64,000 bases of DNA from Synechococcus sp. SynAce01 (GTDB lineage: Bacteria; Cyanobacteriota; Cyanobacteriia; PCC-6307; Cyanobiaceae). The notes under the pieces are model-generated. The model saw only the letters and a list, made by a program, of their open reading frames with translations, was not told the DNA's origin and ran no database searches. Made by a program: the position numbers and the translations under genes. The stretch lies in NCBI RefSeq assembly GCF_001885215.1, contig NZ_CP018091.1, positions 1,674,001 to 1,738,000 of the forward strand, written 5' to 3'. Shown piece by piece: positions 39,140-48,008 of this stretch (positions within the stretch are counted from its first letter, which is position 1; the number at the start of each line of letters is the position of its first letter).

Positions 39140-39787
39140 TCAGTTCGCGTCCTTCGCACCGACACGCAGCGCCGGACGGATGTTGAGCAGGGCGCCGGGC
39201 TTGCCCGGAACCGAACCCTTCACCACCAGCAAATTGCGCTCGGTGTCCACCTTCAGGATCGTCAGACCCCTCGTGGTGATTTGCTTGCCGCCGTAGCGGC
39301 CGGCCATCCGCTTGCCGGGATAAACCCGGCCCGGCGTGGTGCCGGCACCGGTCGAGCCGGGCTGGCGGTGGTTCTTGGAACCGTGGGTCATGGGGCCGCG
39401 GCTGAAGCCGTGGCGTTTCTGATAACCACTGAAGCCGCGGCCGATGGTGTCACCACTGACATCGACCTTCTGACCGGCTTCAAAGCGCTCGACTGTGATC
39501 GGTTCACCCAATTCCAAACCTTCAACTGTGTTGAGGCGGTATTCGGTGAGATGACGCAGCAGCTCGCTGCCTGATTTGGCCAGGTGCCCCCGAGCTGGCT
39601 GGTTGACGAGTTTCTCGCGAATCTCGCCAAAACCAACCTGCACGGCGGTGTAGCCGTCGCTGCTGGGGGTTTTGAGTTGGGTGATGCGGCAAGGACCTGC
39701 CTCGATCAAGGTGACCGGGATGGACTTGCCCTCCGCGTTGAAGAACTGGGACATGCCCAGTTTCTTCCCAAGAATGCCGATGGCCAT
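39140..39787 (-). CDS. rplC: 50S ribosomal protein L3
   Basis: 215 residues from ATG 39787 ([20 protein letters not shown]); the frame is open upstream but has no L3 content. Landmarks [20 protein letters not shown] and [20 protein letters not shown]. First gene of the block: rpsJ (S10), which begins this operon in many bacteria, is not present upstream. Confidence 0.97.
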   Translation of the reverse strand: MAIGILGKKLGMSQFFNAEGKSIPVTLIEAGPCRITQLKTPSSDGYTAVQVGFGEIREKLVNQPARGHLAKSGSELLRHLTEYRLNTVEGLELGEPITVERFEAGQKVDVSGDTIGRGFSGYQKRHGFSRGPMTHGSKNHRQPGSTGAGTTPGRVYPGKRMAGRYGGKQITTRGLTILKVDTERNLLVVKGSVPGKPGALLNIRPALRVGAKDAN

Positions 39788-40227
39788 AGGAAGGGAATAA
39801 CGCCAGCAAGGACAGCGCCTCAAAGCTTTTGCAAGCCTGAAGACGTGAAGCTGATTCGGGCGAACGCGCTGGACCAGACTGGAAGTCTGATTCCGGGGCT
39901 GCACCTGAAAATTCAGGGCAGAACCGGTTGGGCTAGCGGTAGGGCGAAACAGCAGGCTGGGACTTTCCCGCCCGATCGAAATCAGGCGACAGTTTCCCGC
40001 CATTCCGATGAATTGCTCTTCTGTCCTTTCAAACGGAAGTGAAAAACCTGGAAATGGACTGGCCTAGGTAGACCTCACCGACAGCGGTGAGGTCCTGCAA
40101 TGGTCCGGAGGCCCGGCTAGCGGTCGGGCGCAGATCAATTGCACAGCTTTAAACCATACCCCACAGCCTTTCTGACCGGTTTAGGCTTCCGGCTGTCAGA
40201 TTCAGTCCAGTTGTTCTGGAGCCTCCC
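39788..40227. other. Divergent regulatory region between rplC and ndhN
   Basis: 440 bases without a supportable gene. It must contain the promoter and leader of the ribosomal block (minus strand) and the ndhN-ldpA promoter (plus strand). The one strong structure is the inverted repeat at 40072-40093. The region is less GC-rich than its neighbours. Confidence 0.6.
40072..40093. repeat. Perfect 9-bp inverted repeat (hairpin) in the rplC-ndhN intergenic region
   Basis: ACCTCACCG and CGGTGAGGT flank a 4-base loop. There is no T run on either strand, so it is not a plain terminator. It lies about 285 bases upstream of rplC and 134 bases upstream of ndhN, so it may be a leader structure or a protein site. 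Confidence 0.8.
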
Positions 40228-40689
40228 ATGCCCCTCTTGCTGACTGGCCGCCGCTTCCGTGACGACCTTGAGCAAGCAGGAGCGTTGGCCCTTTATGCCC
40301 CGCTCGAAGGCGGAGCCGAAACTCGCCTGATGCGCCGCCTGCGCGCTGCCGGCTACCGGGCCCAGATGACCTCGGCGCGAGGGTTGGGTGACCCCGAGGC
40401 CTTTCTATTTGAGCTTCATGGGGTTCGTCCACCCCACCTCGGCCACCACAGTGTTGGCCGTGATGCGGCGGTAGGAACCGTTCAGCGGGTCATGCCGCAG
40501 TTGGGTTCCCTCTTGGTCGGTAGCCAACCGATGTTGTTGTGGTTGCTTGAGGCCCAGGTGTTGTCCTCGGCGGAGAGGACATCCCTCTGCAACCTGACCC
40601 GCAGGGAACCACGATTGAAGATCGTGGCGGAGATGGGCGGCTCGCGCAGTTTGCGCTGGGAGCCTTTGGAGCAGTGTGTCGACGCCTGA
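40228..40689 (+). CDS. ndhN: NAD(P)H-quinone oxidoreductase (NDH-1) subunit N
   Basis: Peripheral subunit of the cyanobacterial and chloroplast NDH-1 complex, used in cyclic electron flow and respiration; 153 residues. It starts [20 protein letters not shown] with a GGAG site upstream, and has [20 protein letters not shown] and [20 protein letters not shown], which are typical NdhN. The last 14 bases overlap ldpA, an arrangement seen in other cyanobacteria. Confidence 0.92.
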   Translation: MPLLLTGRRFRDDLEQAGALALYAPLEGGAETRLMRRLRAAGYRAQMTSARGLGDPEAFLFELHGVRPPHLGHHSVGRDAAVGTVQRVMPQLGSLLVGSQPMLLWLLEAQVLSSAERTSLCNLTRREPRLKIVAEMGGSRSLRWEPLEQCVDA

Positions 40690-41719
40690 GCAGGCCCTTG
40701 CCGCTGGTCGCTGGGTCAAGTTGATCTGCGGGGCCAGCAATCAGGACCTTGCCGGGATCGAGGATCTCTGCGGGATCTACACCCTGGCTGGGGTTCATTG
40801 TATTGATGTGGCCGCAGACCCCGCTGTTGCCGCAGCCGCTCGTCGGGGCATGGCCTGGGCGCTTGATCAGGCCATGCCCCGACGAGCGGCTGCGGCTCCG
40901 CCCTGGTTGATGGTCAGCCTCAGCGATGGGGACGATCCCCACTTCCGCAAGGCCTGGTTCGATCCGCTGTGCTGCCCAGCTGATTGCCCCCGTCCCTGCC
41001 AGCAGGTCTGCCCTGCCCTGGCGATTGCAGCGACCGGTGCTGTTCAGTCCGATCGCTGTTATGGCTGCGGCCGCTGTCTGCCGGTCTGCCCCCATGGGCT
41101 GATTGAGGAGCAGGGGCAGATCCTCTCGGCCTCGATGGTGGCGCCGCTGCTGGCCCGCCTCCGGCCCGAGGCGGTGGAGATTCACACCCGCGTTGGTCGT
41201 GGCGAGGCCTTCGCCAAGCGCCTGCTGCAGGTGGAGGCTTCCGGGCTGAGCCTGCGGCGGCTGGCTGTGAGCTGTGGCCTGGAGGGCCCTGCCGGCGTCC
41301 GCCCGCTCCAGCTGGCCGAGGAGCTCTGGGGGCGGTTTGCCCGGCTGCGCGCCGGTGGCCTCCGCCCGCTCTGGCAGCTCGATGGGCGGGCCATGAGCGG
41401 GGATATCGGCCAGGGCACGGCCCACGCGGCTCTGCGCCTGCTCGCGGCGGTGCGACCGATCGCTCCTCCAGGCCCCCTCCAGCTGGCCGGCGGAACCAAT
41501 GCCTCCACCCTGCCGTTGTTCCGCCGCCAGGCCGGTTCCGCCCTGGCGGCCAGGAGCCAGGCCGCTGGCGTGGCCTTCGGCGGTGTGGCTAGGGCGTTGC
41601 TGCAGCCTTTGATCCTCCAGGCCGAACAAAGAGGGCACCGTCTGCTTGATGACCGGCTGCTCTGGCCCCGGGCCCTTGAGCTGGCACGGGGGCTGGTGGC
41701 TCCCTGGCTGGCCTGCTGA
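40676..41719 (+). CDS. ldpA: Light-dependent period protein LdpA (iron-sulfur protein)
   Basis: In Synechococcus elongatus LdpA is an Fe-S protein that feeds redox and light information into the circadian clock; 347 residues here from GTG. Cys-rich motifs are [15 protein letters not shown] (about residues 100-115) and [14 protein letters not shown] (about 128-141), enough for 4Fe-4S clusters. Residues 52-74 are encoded by a perfect 29-bp inverted repeat and read as a near-palindromic Ala/Arg peptide ([13 protein letters not shown], then [10 protein letters not shown]) just before the conserved [20 protein letters not shown] suspect part of this is an insertion. Overlaps ndhN by 14 bases. Confidence 0.9.
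   Translation: MSTPEQALAAGRWVKLICGASNQDLAGIEDLCGIYTLAGVHCIDVAADPAVAAAARRGMAWALDQAMPRRAAAAPPWLMVSLSDGDDPHFRKAWFDPLCCPADCPRPCQQVCPALAIAATGAVQSDRCYGCGRCLPVCPHGLIEEQGQILSASMVAPLLARLRPEAVEIHTRVGRGEAFAKRLLQVEASGLSLRRLAVSCGLEGPAGVRPLQLAEELWGRFARLRAGGLRPLWQLDGRAMSGDIGQGTAHAALRLLAAVRPIAPPGPLQLAGGTNASTLPLFRRQAGSALAARSQAAGVAFGGVARALLQPLILQAEQRGHRLLDDRLLWPRALELARGLVAPWLAC
40829..40896. repeat. Perfect 29-bp inverted repeat inside ldpA
   Basis: The left arm 40829-40857 is exactly complementary to the right arm 40868-40896, with a 10-base loop 40858-40867. Every one of the 29 positions matches. The repeat is in frame and encodes residues 52-74 of LdpA. It is GC-rich, so the mRNA could form a very stable hairpin early in the coding region. 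Confidence 0.97.
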
Positions 41720-41769
41720 TCGCTAGAACTGCTGGTCAGGGCTTGCCAGACTGCCCTTCGAGTGAATTC

Positions 41770-43512
41770 GTGATCCCTCCCGGCCCTATCCCGCCGTCTG
41801 CTGTCGTCCCGCCCGTTCTCCCTCGGCGGGTCATCGATGACCTCGACCTGCTCCTGGAGATGTTGCCGGATGGCGTGCGTCTGGCGCTGGCGAGTCCTGC
41901 CAGCCGCGAGGATCTCCTGGAAATTGTCCTGGATCTGGGCCGCAGCCCCCAGGCGCGCTATTCCGGCCGTACCGTTCAGCTGGAGGCTCGGCTGATCGAG
42001 CGCGCCGACCTGGCCTCGGTGGTTCAGCGGCTCGGTCCATTCGGCGGCGACAACCGGGCCGGAATCGAGCGCACCCTGCACCGGATCAGCGCCATCCGCA
42101 ACCGGGTGGGCGAGGTGGTTGGCCTCACCTGCCGGGTGGGCCGGGCCGTGTTCGGCACCGTGGCGATGGTCCGTGACCTGCTCGATTCCGGCCAGTCGCT
42201 GCTGTTGCTGGGCCCGCCTGGCGTTGGCAAAACCACGGCGCTGCGCGAGATCGCCCGGGTGTTGGCGGACGACCTGGAGCGTCGGGTCGTGGTAATTGAC
42301 ACCAGCAATGAGATCGCCGGGGACGGGGACATCCCCCATCCCGCCATCGGCCAGGCCCGGCGCATGCAGGTGGCGCGGCCGGAACTTCAGCACGAGGTGA
42401 TGATCGAAGCGGTTGAAAACCACATGCCCGAGGTGATCGTGATCGATGAGATCGGCACCGAGCGCGAGGCCCTGGCGGCTCGCACCATTGCCGAGAGGGG
42501 GGTGCAGCTGGTGGCCACGGCCCATGGCAACGAGCTGGCCAACTTGATCCGTAACCCGACGCTCTGCGACCTGATCGGTGGTCTTCAGTCGGTCACCCTG
42601 GGCGATGAGGAGGCGCGCCGGCGCGGCAGCCAGAAGGCGGTGCTCGAGCGAAGCGCCGCCCCCACCTTCCCGCTGGCGGTGGAGATGCGCAGCCGCAGCC
42701 GCTGGCTGGTTCACGTCGATGTAGCCGCCACCGTCGATGGCCACCTGCGCGGCCAGCCGCGCCAGCCCCAGATCCGTGAGCTGGAGGCGGACGGGCGGGT
42801 GCGGCTGGAGCATCCCGTTGCGCCGCAGGCGGGCCTGCGGCCGCCACGGCGCCAGACTGCCGCTCTGAGCGCACGCCAGCCCCTGGCCCCGCTCCCCCTG
42901 CCTGATCCGGCCGCAGCGCGCCCCGATCGACTGCCAGAGCGACTGCTGGAGCGATTGCCAGATCAACCGCCGCCGCCAGCTCTGATGCGGATCTTCTGCT
43001 GCGGTGTCAGTTCCCAGCTGCTGGAGCAGGCGGCGCGCAGCCGTCAGTTGCCGGTGCAGCGGGTGTGTGACCTGGAGCAGGCCGAGGCAGTGCTCAGTCT
43101 GCGCCTGCAGCTGGGCCGCGACCCGGAGGTGCGCCGCCTGGCCCAGCGCCATCGCCTGCCGATCCTGGTGATCAAGGCCGACACCCTGCCCCAGGTTGTA
43201 CGCGGGCTTGAGCGGTTGTTGCGCCGTCGTCAGGAGCTGCCGCCAGGGGGGATCACCCCTGGGGAGTTGGCCCCAGGGCAGGCAGGGGTGGCCATGGGTC
43301 CTGTTCCGTGGCCCGAGGATGAGTCTGAGGCGATCAAAGAGTGCCGCCTGGCGGTGGAGCAGGTTGTGCTGCCGATCGGCCGCCCGGTGGAGCTGCTGCC
43401 GCGCAGCCCCAGGGTGCGGCGGCTTCAGGCGGAGGAGGTGAGCGGTTACGGCCTTCGCAGTGCGGAATTCGGCAGTGGTGATCAACAGCGTCTGCGCGTC
43501 TTCCCCCGTTGA
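41770..43512 (+). CDS. AAA-type ATPase with R3H-like tail (Ycf45 homologue)
   Basis: About 580 residues. It resembles the Ycf45 and stage III sporulation AA-like ATPases of cyanobacteria and plastids. Walker A is GPPGVGKT at about 148-155, Walker B is EVIVIDEIGTE, and a conserved VIDTSNEIAGDGDIPHPAIG lies between. A Pro/Arg-rich linker (roughly 330-400) leads to a C-terminal part starting LMRIFCCGVSSQLLEQA. The end aligns by eye with R3H nucleic acid-binding domains (RRLQAEEVSGYGLRSAEFGS), but Ala stands where the R3H histidine is expected. I use GTG 41770; TTG 41743 is an alternative. Its cellular role is not established. Confidence 0.85.
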   Translation: MIPPGPIPPSAVVPPVLPRRVIDDLDLLLEMLPDGVRLALASPASREDLLEIVLDLGRSPQARYSGRTVQLEARLIERADLASVVQRLGPFGGDNRAGIERTLHRISAIRNRVGEVVGLTCRVGRAVFGTVAMVRDLLDSGQSLLLLGPPGVGKTTALREIARVLADDLERRVVVIDTSNEIAGDGDIPHPAIGQARRMQVARPELQHEVMIEAVENHMPEVIVIDEIGTEREALAARTIAERGVQLVATAHGNELANLIRNPTLCDLIGGLQSVTLGDEEARRRGSQKAVLERSAAPTFPLAVEMRSRSRWLVHVDVAATVDGHLRGQPRQPQIRELEADGRVRLEHPVAPQAGLRPPRRQTAALSARQPLAPLPLPDPAAARPDRLPERLLERLPDQPPPPALMRIFCCGVSSQLLEQAARSRQLPVQRVCDLEQAEAVLSLRLQLGRDPEVRRLAQRHRLPILVIKADTLPQVVRGLERLLRRRQELPPGGITPGELAPGQAGVAMGPVPWPEDESEAIKECRLAVEQVVLPIGRPVELLPRSPRVRRLQAEEVSGYGLRSAEFGSGDQQRLRVFPR

Positions 43513-43630
43513 AGGCCAAAAGCGTCGGTCGGCTTCGGCGCGCCGAGGGAGAGGAGATTGACGAAGGACGGCCCGCTGTGGGTAACTAGCAAAGCAACCG
43601 GTCCCGAGACGTTCGGCTCCACCGGGTTAT

Positions 43631-43702
43631 TGGGCCGTCGCCAAGTGGTAAGGCAGCGGGTTTTGGTCCCGCCATTCCTAGGTTCGAATCCTAGCGGCCC
43701 AG
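43631..43702 (+). tRNA. tRNA-Gln(TTG)
   Basis: The acceptor TGGGCCG pairs with CGGCCCA. The anticodon stem GCGGG/CCCGC encloses TTTTGGT with anticodon TTG. The T loop is TTCGAAT. It is followed within a base by a T run (43703-43708), which probably ends the transcript. Confidence 0.95.
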
Positions 43703-43726
43703 TTTTTTCAGTCAGCGCCTGCCCCT

Positions 43727-44476
43727 GTGTCTTCCAGACCCCTGCTGGTCTTCGATTTTGACGGGGTTCTGGTCGATGGCATGGCGGAGTACTGGTGGAG
43801 TTCCCGCCGGGCCGCTCTGGGCCTCGATCCCAGCCTGGTGTTGCCGGAGCAGGCACCAGTTGGTTTTGCCCGTCTGCGCCCCCTGATTCACAAGGGCTGG
43901 GAGATGGTGTTGGTGGCCGCCGAGCTGGCTCGCCCCGGCGCTGATCCGGCTGCGATTGAGGCCGATTACGCCGGAGCACTGTCGGCGGCCCTGGCCCGAT
44001 CCGGTTGGCAGCCTTCCCTGCTGCAGGCGGCCCTGGAGGAGGTGCGCCGTGGGGCGATCGCCAGCGACCGAGGGCGCTGGCTGGCTCTGCATCGTGCCTA
44101 TCCCGGCGTGCCCGAGCGGCTGCTGGCCCTCTCTGGCGAAGGTGCCGACTGGGCCGTTCTGACCACCAAGGGTGCGGCCTTTGCCCGCGAGCTGTTGGCC
44201 GCCTTGCAGCTGAGCCCCTGGCGGCTCTACGGCCACGAGCAGGGTAGTAAGGCGGAGGTGCTGCTGCAGCTGCGTGGCCTGGGGCGGCCGCTGTGGTTCA
44301 TCGAAGACCGCCGCCCCACCCTCGAGACGATCCTCTCCACGCCCGGCCTGGAGCAGGTGCGCTGTTTCCTGGCCGCCTGGGGTTACCTGGGGCCAGGCGA
44401 TCGCACCGCCCTGCCGCCGGGGATCGCCCTGCTGGAGCCCGACCGCTTCGCCGGCCCCTTGGCGATCTGGCCTTGA
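43727..44476 (+). CDS. HAD-superfamily hydrolase
   Basis: 249 residues from a GTG start. HAD motif I is VFDFDGVLVDG with nucleophile Asp10 and Asp12. Motif II is the threonine in WAVLTTKG, and motif III/IV is around HEQGSKAEVL and WFIEDRRPTLE. The cap is helical, inserted after motif I. Probably a phosphatase of the phosphoglycolate phosphatase-like group; the substrate is unknown. It is followed by recA after 133 bases. Confidence 0.85.
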   Translation: MSSRPLLVFDFDGVLVDGMAEYWWSSRRAALGLDPSLVLPEQAPVGFARLRPLIHKGWEMVLVAAELARPGADPAAIEADYAGALSAALARSGWQPSLLQAALEEVRRGAIASDRGRWLALHRAYPGVPERLLALSGEGADWAVLTTKGAAFARELLAALQLSPWRLYGHEQGSKAEVLLQLRGLGRPLWFIEDRRPTLETILSTPGLEQVRCFLAAWGYLGPGDRTALPPGIALLEPDRFAGPLAIWP

Positions 44477-44484
44477 CCCGCTAG

Positions 44485-44498
44485 CGTACGCCTGTACT
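44485..44498. promoter_or_regulatory. Candidate LexA (SOS) operator upstream of recA
   Basis: CGTACGCCTGTACT matches the cyanobacterial LexA consensus RGTACNNNDGTWCB at all fixed positions except the first base (C instead of A or G). It is 112 bases before the recA ATG, next to TACTAAT and GATACG, which could serve as -10 elements. Confidence 0.5.
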
Positions 44499-44609
44499 AA
44501 TCTCAGTTGATACGCCAGCTCCCATTGGTGGCATCTGTGCCTTGAGGCCGCTGCCGCTCCCGTGCCGGGATCTTCGCGCCGCAGCCTGTTCCTTTGCTTC
44601 CCCTGCTCC

Positions 44610-45779
44610 ATGGCCTCCGATCCCAAGACCACTGACCTCCGGCTCGCCCATCCCCGCTCCGGCGGCTCCAGCCCTGCCGCCTCATCGGAGCGCGACAAGG
44701 CGCTCAGCCTGGTGTTGGGACAGATCGAGCGCAACTTCGGCAAGGGCTCGATCATGCGCCTGGGCGATGCCTCCCGCATGCGGGTTGAAACCGTGTCCAC
44801 CGGCGCGCTCACCCTGGATCTGGCCCTGGGCGGGGGCTATCCCAAGGGCCGGGTGGTGGAGGTCTATGGCCCGGAAAGTTCGGGTAAAACCACCCTCACC
44901 CTGCATGCCATCGCCGAGGCCCAGCGCCGCGGCGGGGTGGCGGCTTTCGTCGACGCCGAACATGCCCTTGATCCTGTCTATGCCGCTGCCCTGGGCGTCG
45001 ACGTTGAAAATCTGCTGGTCTCCCAGCCGGATACGGGCGAGATGGCGCTGGAGATTGTTGATCAGCTGGTCCGCTCTGCCGCCGTTGACATCGTCGTGGT
45101 CGACTCGGTGGCGGCCCTGACCCCCAGGGCTGAAATCGAGGGAGAAATGGGTGATCTGGCTGTGGGCAGCCAGGCGCGCCTGATGAGCCAGGCGATGCGC
45201 AAGATCACCGGCAACATCGGCAAATCGGGCTGCACGGTGATCTTCCTGAACCAGTTACGCACCAAGATCGGCGTCACCTACGGAAACCCGGAAACCACCA
45301 CCGGTGGTAACGCCCTCAAGTTCTATGCCTCGGTGCGGCTGGATATCCGCCGCATTCAGACCCTCAAGCGCGGCACGGAGGAATACGGCATCCGCGCCAA
45401 GGTGAAAGTGGCCAAAAACAAAGTGGCGCCACCATTCCGGATCGCTGAATTCGATATTTTGTTTGGCCGCGGCATCAGCACCCTCGGTTGTGTTCTCGAT
45501 CTGGCCGAGGAAACCGGCGTGGTGGTGCGCAAGGGCGCCTGGTACAGCTACGAGGGGGACAACATCGGCCAGGGACGTGACAACACGATCACCTGGCTGG
45601 AGCAAAACCCGGAGAAGAAAGAGGTGATCGAAGCAGCCGTGCGCCGCAAACTCACCGAAGGGGCCGATGTCACCGCTAATTCGATGAAGCCTCTGGCAGC
45701 GGCTGCCGCCAAGTTGGCGAACACGGCCTCCGCTGTAAACGAAGCAGGGGGCGAAGTGGTTGAAGCCAGCTCGAGCTGA
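44610..45779 (+). CDS. recA: Recombinase RecA
   Basis: Strand-exchange and SOS co-protease protein, 389 residues from ATG 44610 ([20 protein letters not shown]). The P-loop GPESSGKT is at 87-94, the DNA-binding loop region is [20 protein letters not shown], and [20 protein letters not shown] follows. An in-frame ATG at 44562 would add a Cys/Phe-rich tail and is less likely. N- and C-terminal extensions are slightly longer than in E. coli RecA. A LexA-like site upstream suggests SOS control. Confidence 0.97.
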   Translation: MASDPKTTDLRLAHPRSGGSSPAASSERDKALSLVLGQIERNFGKGSIMRLGDASRMRVETVSTGALTLDLALGGGYPKGRVVEVYGPESSGKTTLTLHAIAEAQRRGGVAAFVDAEHALDPVYAAALGVDVENLLVSQPDTGEMALEIVDQLVRSAAVDIVVVDSVAALTPRAEIEGEMGDLAVGSQARLMSQAMRKITGNIGKSGCTVIFLNQLRTKIGVTYGNPETTTGGNALKFYASVRLDIRRIQTLKRGTEEYGIRAKVKVAKNKVAPPFRIAEFDILFGRGISTLGCVLDLAEETGVVVRKGAWYSYEGDNIGQGRDNTITWLEQNPEKKEVIEAAVRRKLTEGADVTANSMKPLAAAAAKLANTASAVNEAGGEVVEASSS

Positions 45780-45818
45780 AGGACCTGGCCGTTCAGCTCT
45801 CCCTCCCGGCCTTGCTAG

Positions 45819-46175
45819 TCAGCTGGCCAGGGCCACCGGTACCTGGCTGACGCTGACGGTCTGAGAACCTGTTTCCTGGAGGGAAAGGGCGAGCCGCTGC
45901 AGCTCCTGGATCGCTTCGGCACCCTCCAGTTTCACCAGCTCACGACCGTTGCGTGATTCCACCCAGGTGATGCCGAAATCGGAAACGAGGAATCGCACCA
46001 TGTGGCCATCACCAAGATCGGCCACAAAGGAAGCGCCCTGGGCTTCAAGTCCGTCGCCGCAGGCATAACAGGTGGCAGCCAGTCCCTTGGCCTTGAGGCT
46101 GCTGGCCAGAGCCTGCAGGCTCATGACAAGGTCTTGGACCAGGCAGCGATAGTGCTCAGCCAGGCGAAGAAACAT
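45819..46175 (-). CDS. DUF1815 family protein
   Basis: 118 residues from ATG 46175 (MFLRLAEHYRCLVQDLVMSL). It matches by wording the small cyanobacterial DUF1815 family: an N-terminal helix, YACGDGLEAQGASFVADLGD, and VRFLVSDFGITWVESRNGRE. Two cysteines (CYAC) could bind metal. No function is known for the family. It is convergent with recA and downstream of DUF2839 on the same strand. Confidence 0.8.
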   Translation of the reverse strand: MFLRLAEHYRCLVQDLVMSLQALASSLKAKGLAATCYACGDGLEAQGASFVADLGDGHMVRFLVSDFGITWVESRNGRELVKLEGAEAIQELQRLALSLQETGSQTVSVSQVPVALAS

Positions 46176-46227
46176 GGGAAGGTGCACAAGTAGTGCCGCG
46201 ATCCTAAGGTTTTCTTCTGATTGTTGA

Positions 46228-46241
46228 GAGTATAAATACTC
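46228..46241 (-). promoter_or_regulatory. Inverted repeat with TATACT, probable promoter or operator of the DUF1815 gene
   Basis: GAGTAT-AA-ATACTC is a perfect 6-bp inverted repeat in the 85-base gap before DUF1815. On the minus strand it contains TATACT, a plausible -10 box about 55 bases before the start. Confidence 0.4.
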
Positions 46242-46260
46242 AGACCCAGACGGGTTGCGC

Positions 46261-46506
46261 TCAGCGCCCGTCGGCCAGGTCCCACCAGCCGACAGCGGGG
46301 CCGATGAAGCGCACGGTGAGCCAGAACAGCACCAAGGCTGCGATGCCCACCCAGGCACCCTGCGTGGAGAGTTGCACGAAGCGGTCGGCCTGCTGCCGGC
46401 TGAGGGGGAGCCAGGAGACCAGCCGCGGCGAGGTGTCCTGGTTGGCCTCCTGTTTTTTTTGGCGGGGGGGCAACCCCTGGGCGAAACGCCTCTTGGCTTC
46501 TCCCAT
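46261..46506 (-). CDS. DUF2839 family membrane protein
   Basis: 81 residues starting MGEAKRRFAQGLPPRQKKQE, then DTSPRLVSWLPLSRQQADRF and one membrane helix (WVGIAALVLFWLTVRFIG). This is the pattern of the cyanobacterial DUF2839 family. The N-terminus is cytoplasmic and basic. No function is known. It lies 29 bases downstream of the helicase-like gene on the same strand. Confidence 0.8.
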   Translation of the reverse strand: MGEAKRRFAQGLPPRQKKQEANQDTSPRLVSWLPLSRQQADRFVQLSTQGAWVGIAALVLFWLTVRFIGPAVGWWDLADGR

Positions 46507-46535
46507 CGCGCTGCGTCTGACTGAATGGGCTCAGA

Positions 46536-47966
46536 TTAGGTGGGCAGCAACCGGTTGAGTCCTGACCAGGGTTCCAGCTTGGCGAAGACCTGCTGGCCCC
46601 AGCTGCGGCTGCGCACCCGGCCATCGAGGATGGCCAGCCGGCCGGGGCCTCTGCGCAGGCAGGCTGTGGCCCGCTGCAACTGGCCAAGGGCCTCGGGGAG
46701 CAGCAGTTCCCGGAACCAGTCCCGACCCTGTTCCCGCAGCCTGGCCACCCGGGCAGCGGTCAGGGGATCCTCGAGGCTGTTGATCGGCAACGGCCCGACG
46801 ATCAACTGACAAGGCAAGGGCAGCCGGTCTTGGTGGTCGAGCCACCAGGCCCAGCCGCAACAGATCACCCCGTTGCTGGCCGGTGCGGTGTTCTGGTGGC
46901 AGACCCGGCTGCCGAACTCGGCGGCCAGGCCGCTGGCCAACGACAGCCTCAGGGCTGGATCCTCCACCAGCACGATGCTCAGACCTGCCTGGGCCAGAAC
47001 CAGCCGACGGCTGTGGTCCAGTAGGTGGTGGCCGTAGTGGGGGCTGTTCGGTAACGGCTGACGCAAGGGCACGTAGAGGGGCAGTGGGTCGCTCAGGGGT
47101 GGTTCAGCGAAATCAACCACTACCCGGGGATTGATGCCGGCGAGGGTGGCTTCCTTGCCGAGCTGGCCCACCAGCACCACGCCCCGTCCGTTGAGCAGCC
47201 CCTGCATCAACTCCAACGGTTCCAGGGGTTGGCGGTGCAGTTGCCACTGCAGCTGCTGGCGGTCGGCCGTGGCCCAACTGGCCCAGCGGGGGCCGGCTGA
47301 GGCCAGCCAGTCAGGCCATGGATCGGGCAGGGGGCCGAACAGCTTGAGGAGTTGCCGCAGCGGGGCCTCCTCCTCTGCGGCCAAGGGAACCTGGGTTGTC
47401 GGGCTCTGCGGGTGGCTGAAGATGCGGCGGCTGAGCCGTTGATGCAGGGAGAGCAGGCTGGCATCAGCCGCGGGCAGGCCACGGCGCAGCTGCTCCCAGT
47501 GGCCGTTCTCCAGGCTGATTTCAAGGGCTTGGCGCAACCTGGTCTCCAGCAGCTCCGCCTCCGGGACTACCAGCTGGCGGAGGCCCAGGTCATCGCTGCG
47601 CCACGCCTTCACCAGGTCCGTGTGGCTCAACAGCCACAGTCGGGCTTGATCCGGGGCACGTTCCCCTTCCCAGCAGGGCAGGCCAAGCCCCGCGGCACGC
47701 AGCCGGGGCAGTTCCACCTGCAGCAGGCGGCGGCGCAGCGGTTCGCTGACCACCAGGGCCAAGGGAGCCTCGCTCATCGCCAGGGGCACCAGCAGTCCCA
47801 CCAGCCAATCGGGGTCACTGCCCGGCGCCAGCCGGATCAAGGTGTGATCGCTGCGGCGCAGGCTGCGCCCCACCAGGCGGCAGAGCGTGAGGTGATGGGG
47901 CCAGCCGCTTCCACCTTCAAGCCGAAGGAGTTGCTTGAGCTGATGGTGGGCTTGGGCTTCCAACAT
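46536..47966 (-). CDS. Helicase-like protein, DinG/helicase C2-related, possibly non-catalytic
   Basis: 476 residues from ATG 47966 (MLEAQAHHQLKQLLRLEGGS). The C-terminal third (LPEALGQLQRATACLRRGPG, then AILDGRVRSRSWGQQVFAKL) looks like the helicase C2 part of DinG/XPD-type helicases, with the terminal arginine-rich motif. I could not find a Walker A GxGKT; the nearest is VGQLGKEATLAG, which lacks it. So it may be a degenerate relative rather than an active helicase. The first residues are only 42 bases from the divergent tyrA. Family assignment is by eye and weak. Confidence 0.55.
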   Translation of the reverse strand: MLEAQAHHQLKQLLRLEGGSGWPHHLTLCRLVGRSLRRSDHTLIRLAPGSDPDWLVGLLVPLAMSEAPLALVVSEPLRRRLLQVELPRLRAAGLGLPCWEGERAPDQARLWLLSHTDLVKAWRSDDLGLRQLVVPEAELLETRLRQALEISLENGHWEQLRRGLPAADASLLSLHQRLSRRIFSHPQSPTTQVPLAAEEEAPLRQLLKLFGPLPDPWPDWLASAGPRWASWATADRQQLQWQLHRQPLEPLELMQGLLNGRGVVLVGQLGKEATLAGINPRVVVDFAEPPLSDPLPLYVPLRQPLPNSPHYGHHLLDHSRRLVLAQAGLSIVLVEDPALRLSLASGLAAEFGSRVCHQNTAPASNGVICCGWAWWLDHQDRLPLPCQLIVGPLPINSLEDPLTAARVARLREQGRDWFRELLLPEALGQLQRATACLRRGPGRLAILDGRVRSRSWGQQVFAKLEPWSGLNRLLPT

Positions 47967-48008
47967 CGCCAAAGCGTAGGAAGCTGGGCTGAGCGGGCCG
48001 TACCGGTG

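Noticed and set aside
41182-43485. 767-codon open frame antisense to ldpA and the Ycf45-like gene
   Set aside because: Repetitive His/Gln/Arg-rich wording typical of antisense reading in GC-rich DNA; the plus-strand proteins are clearly real.
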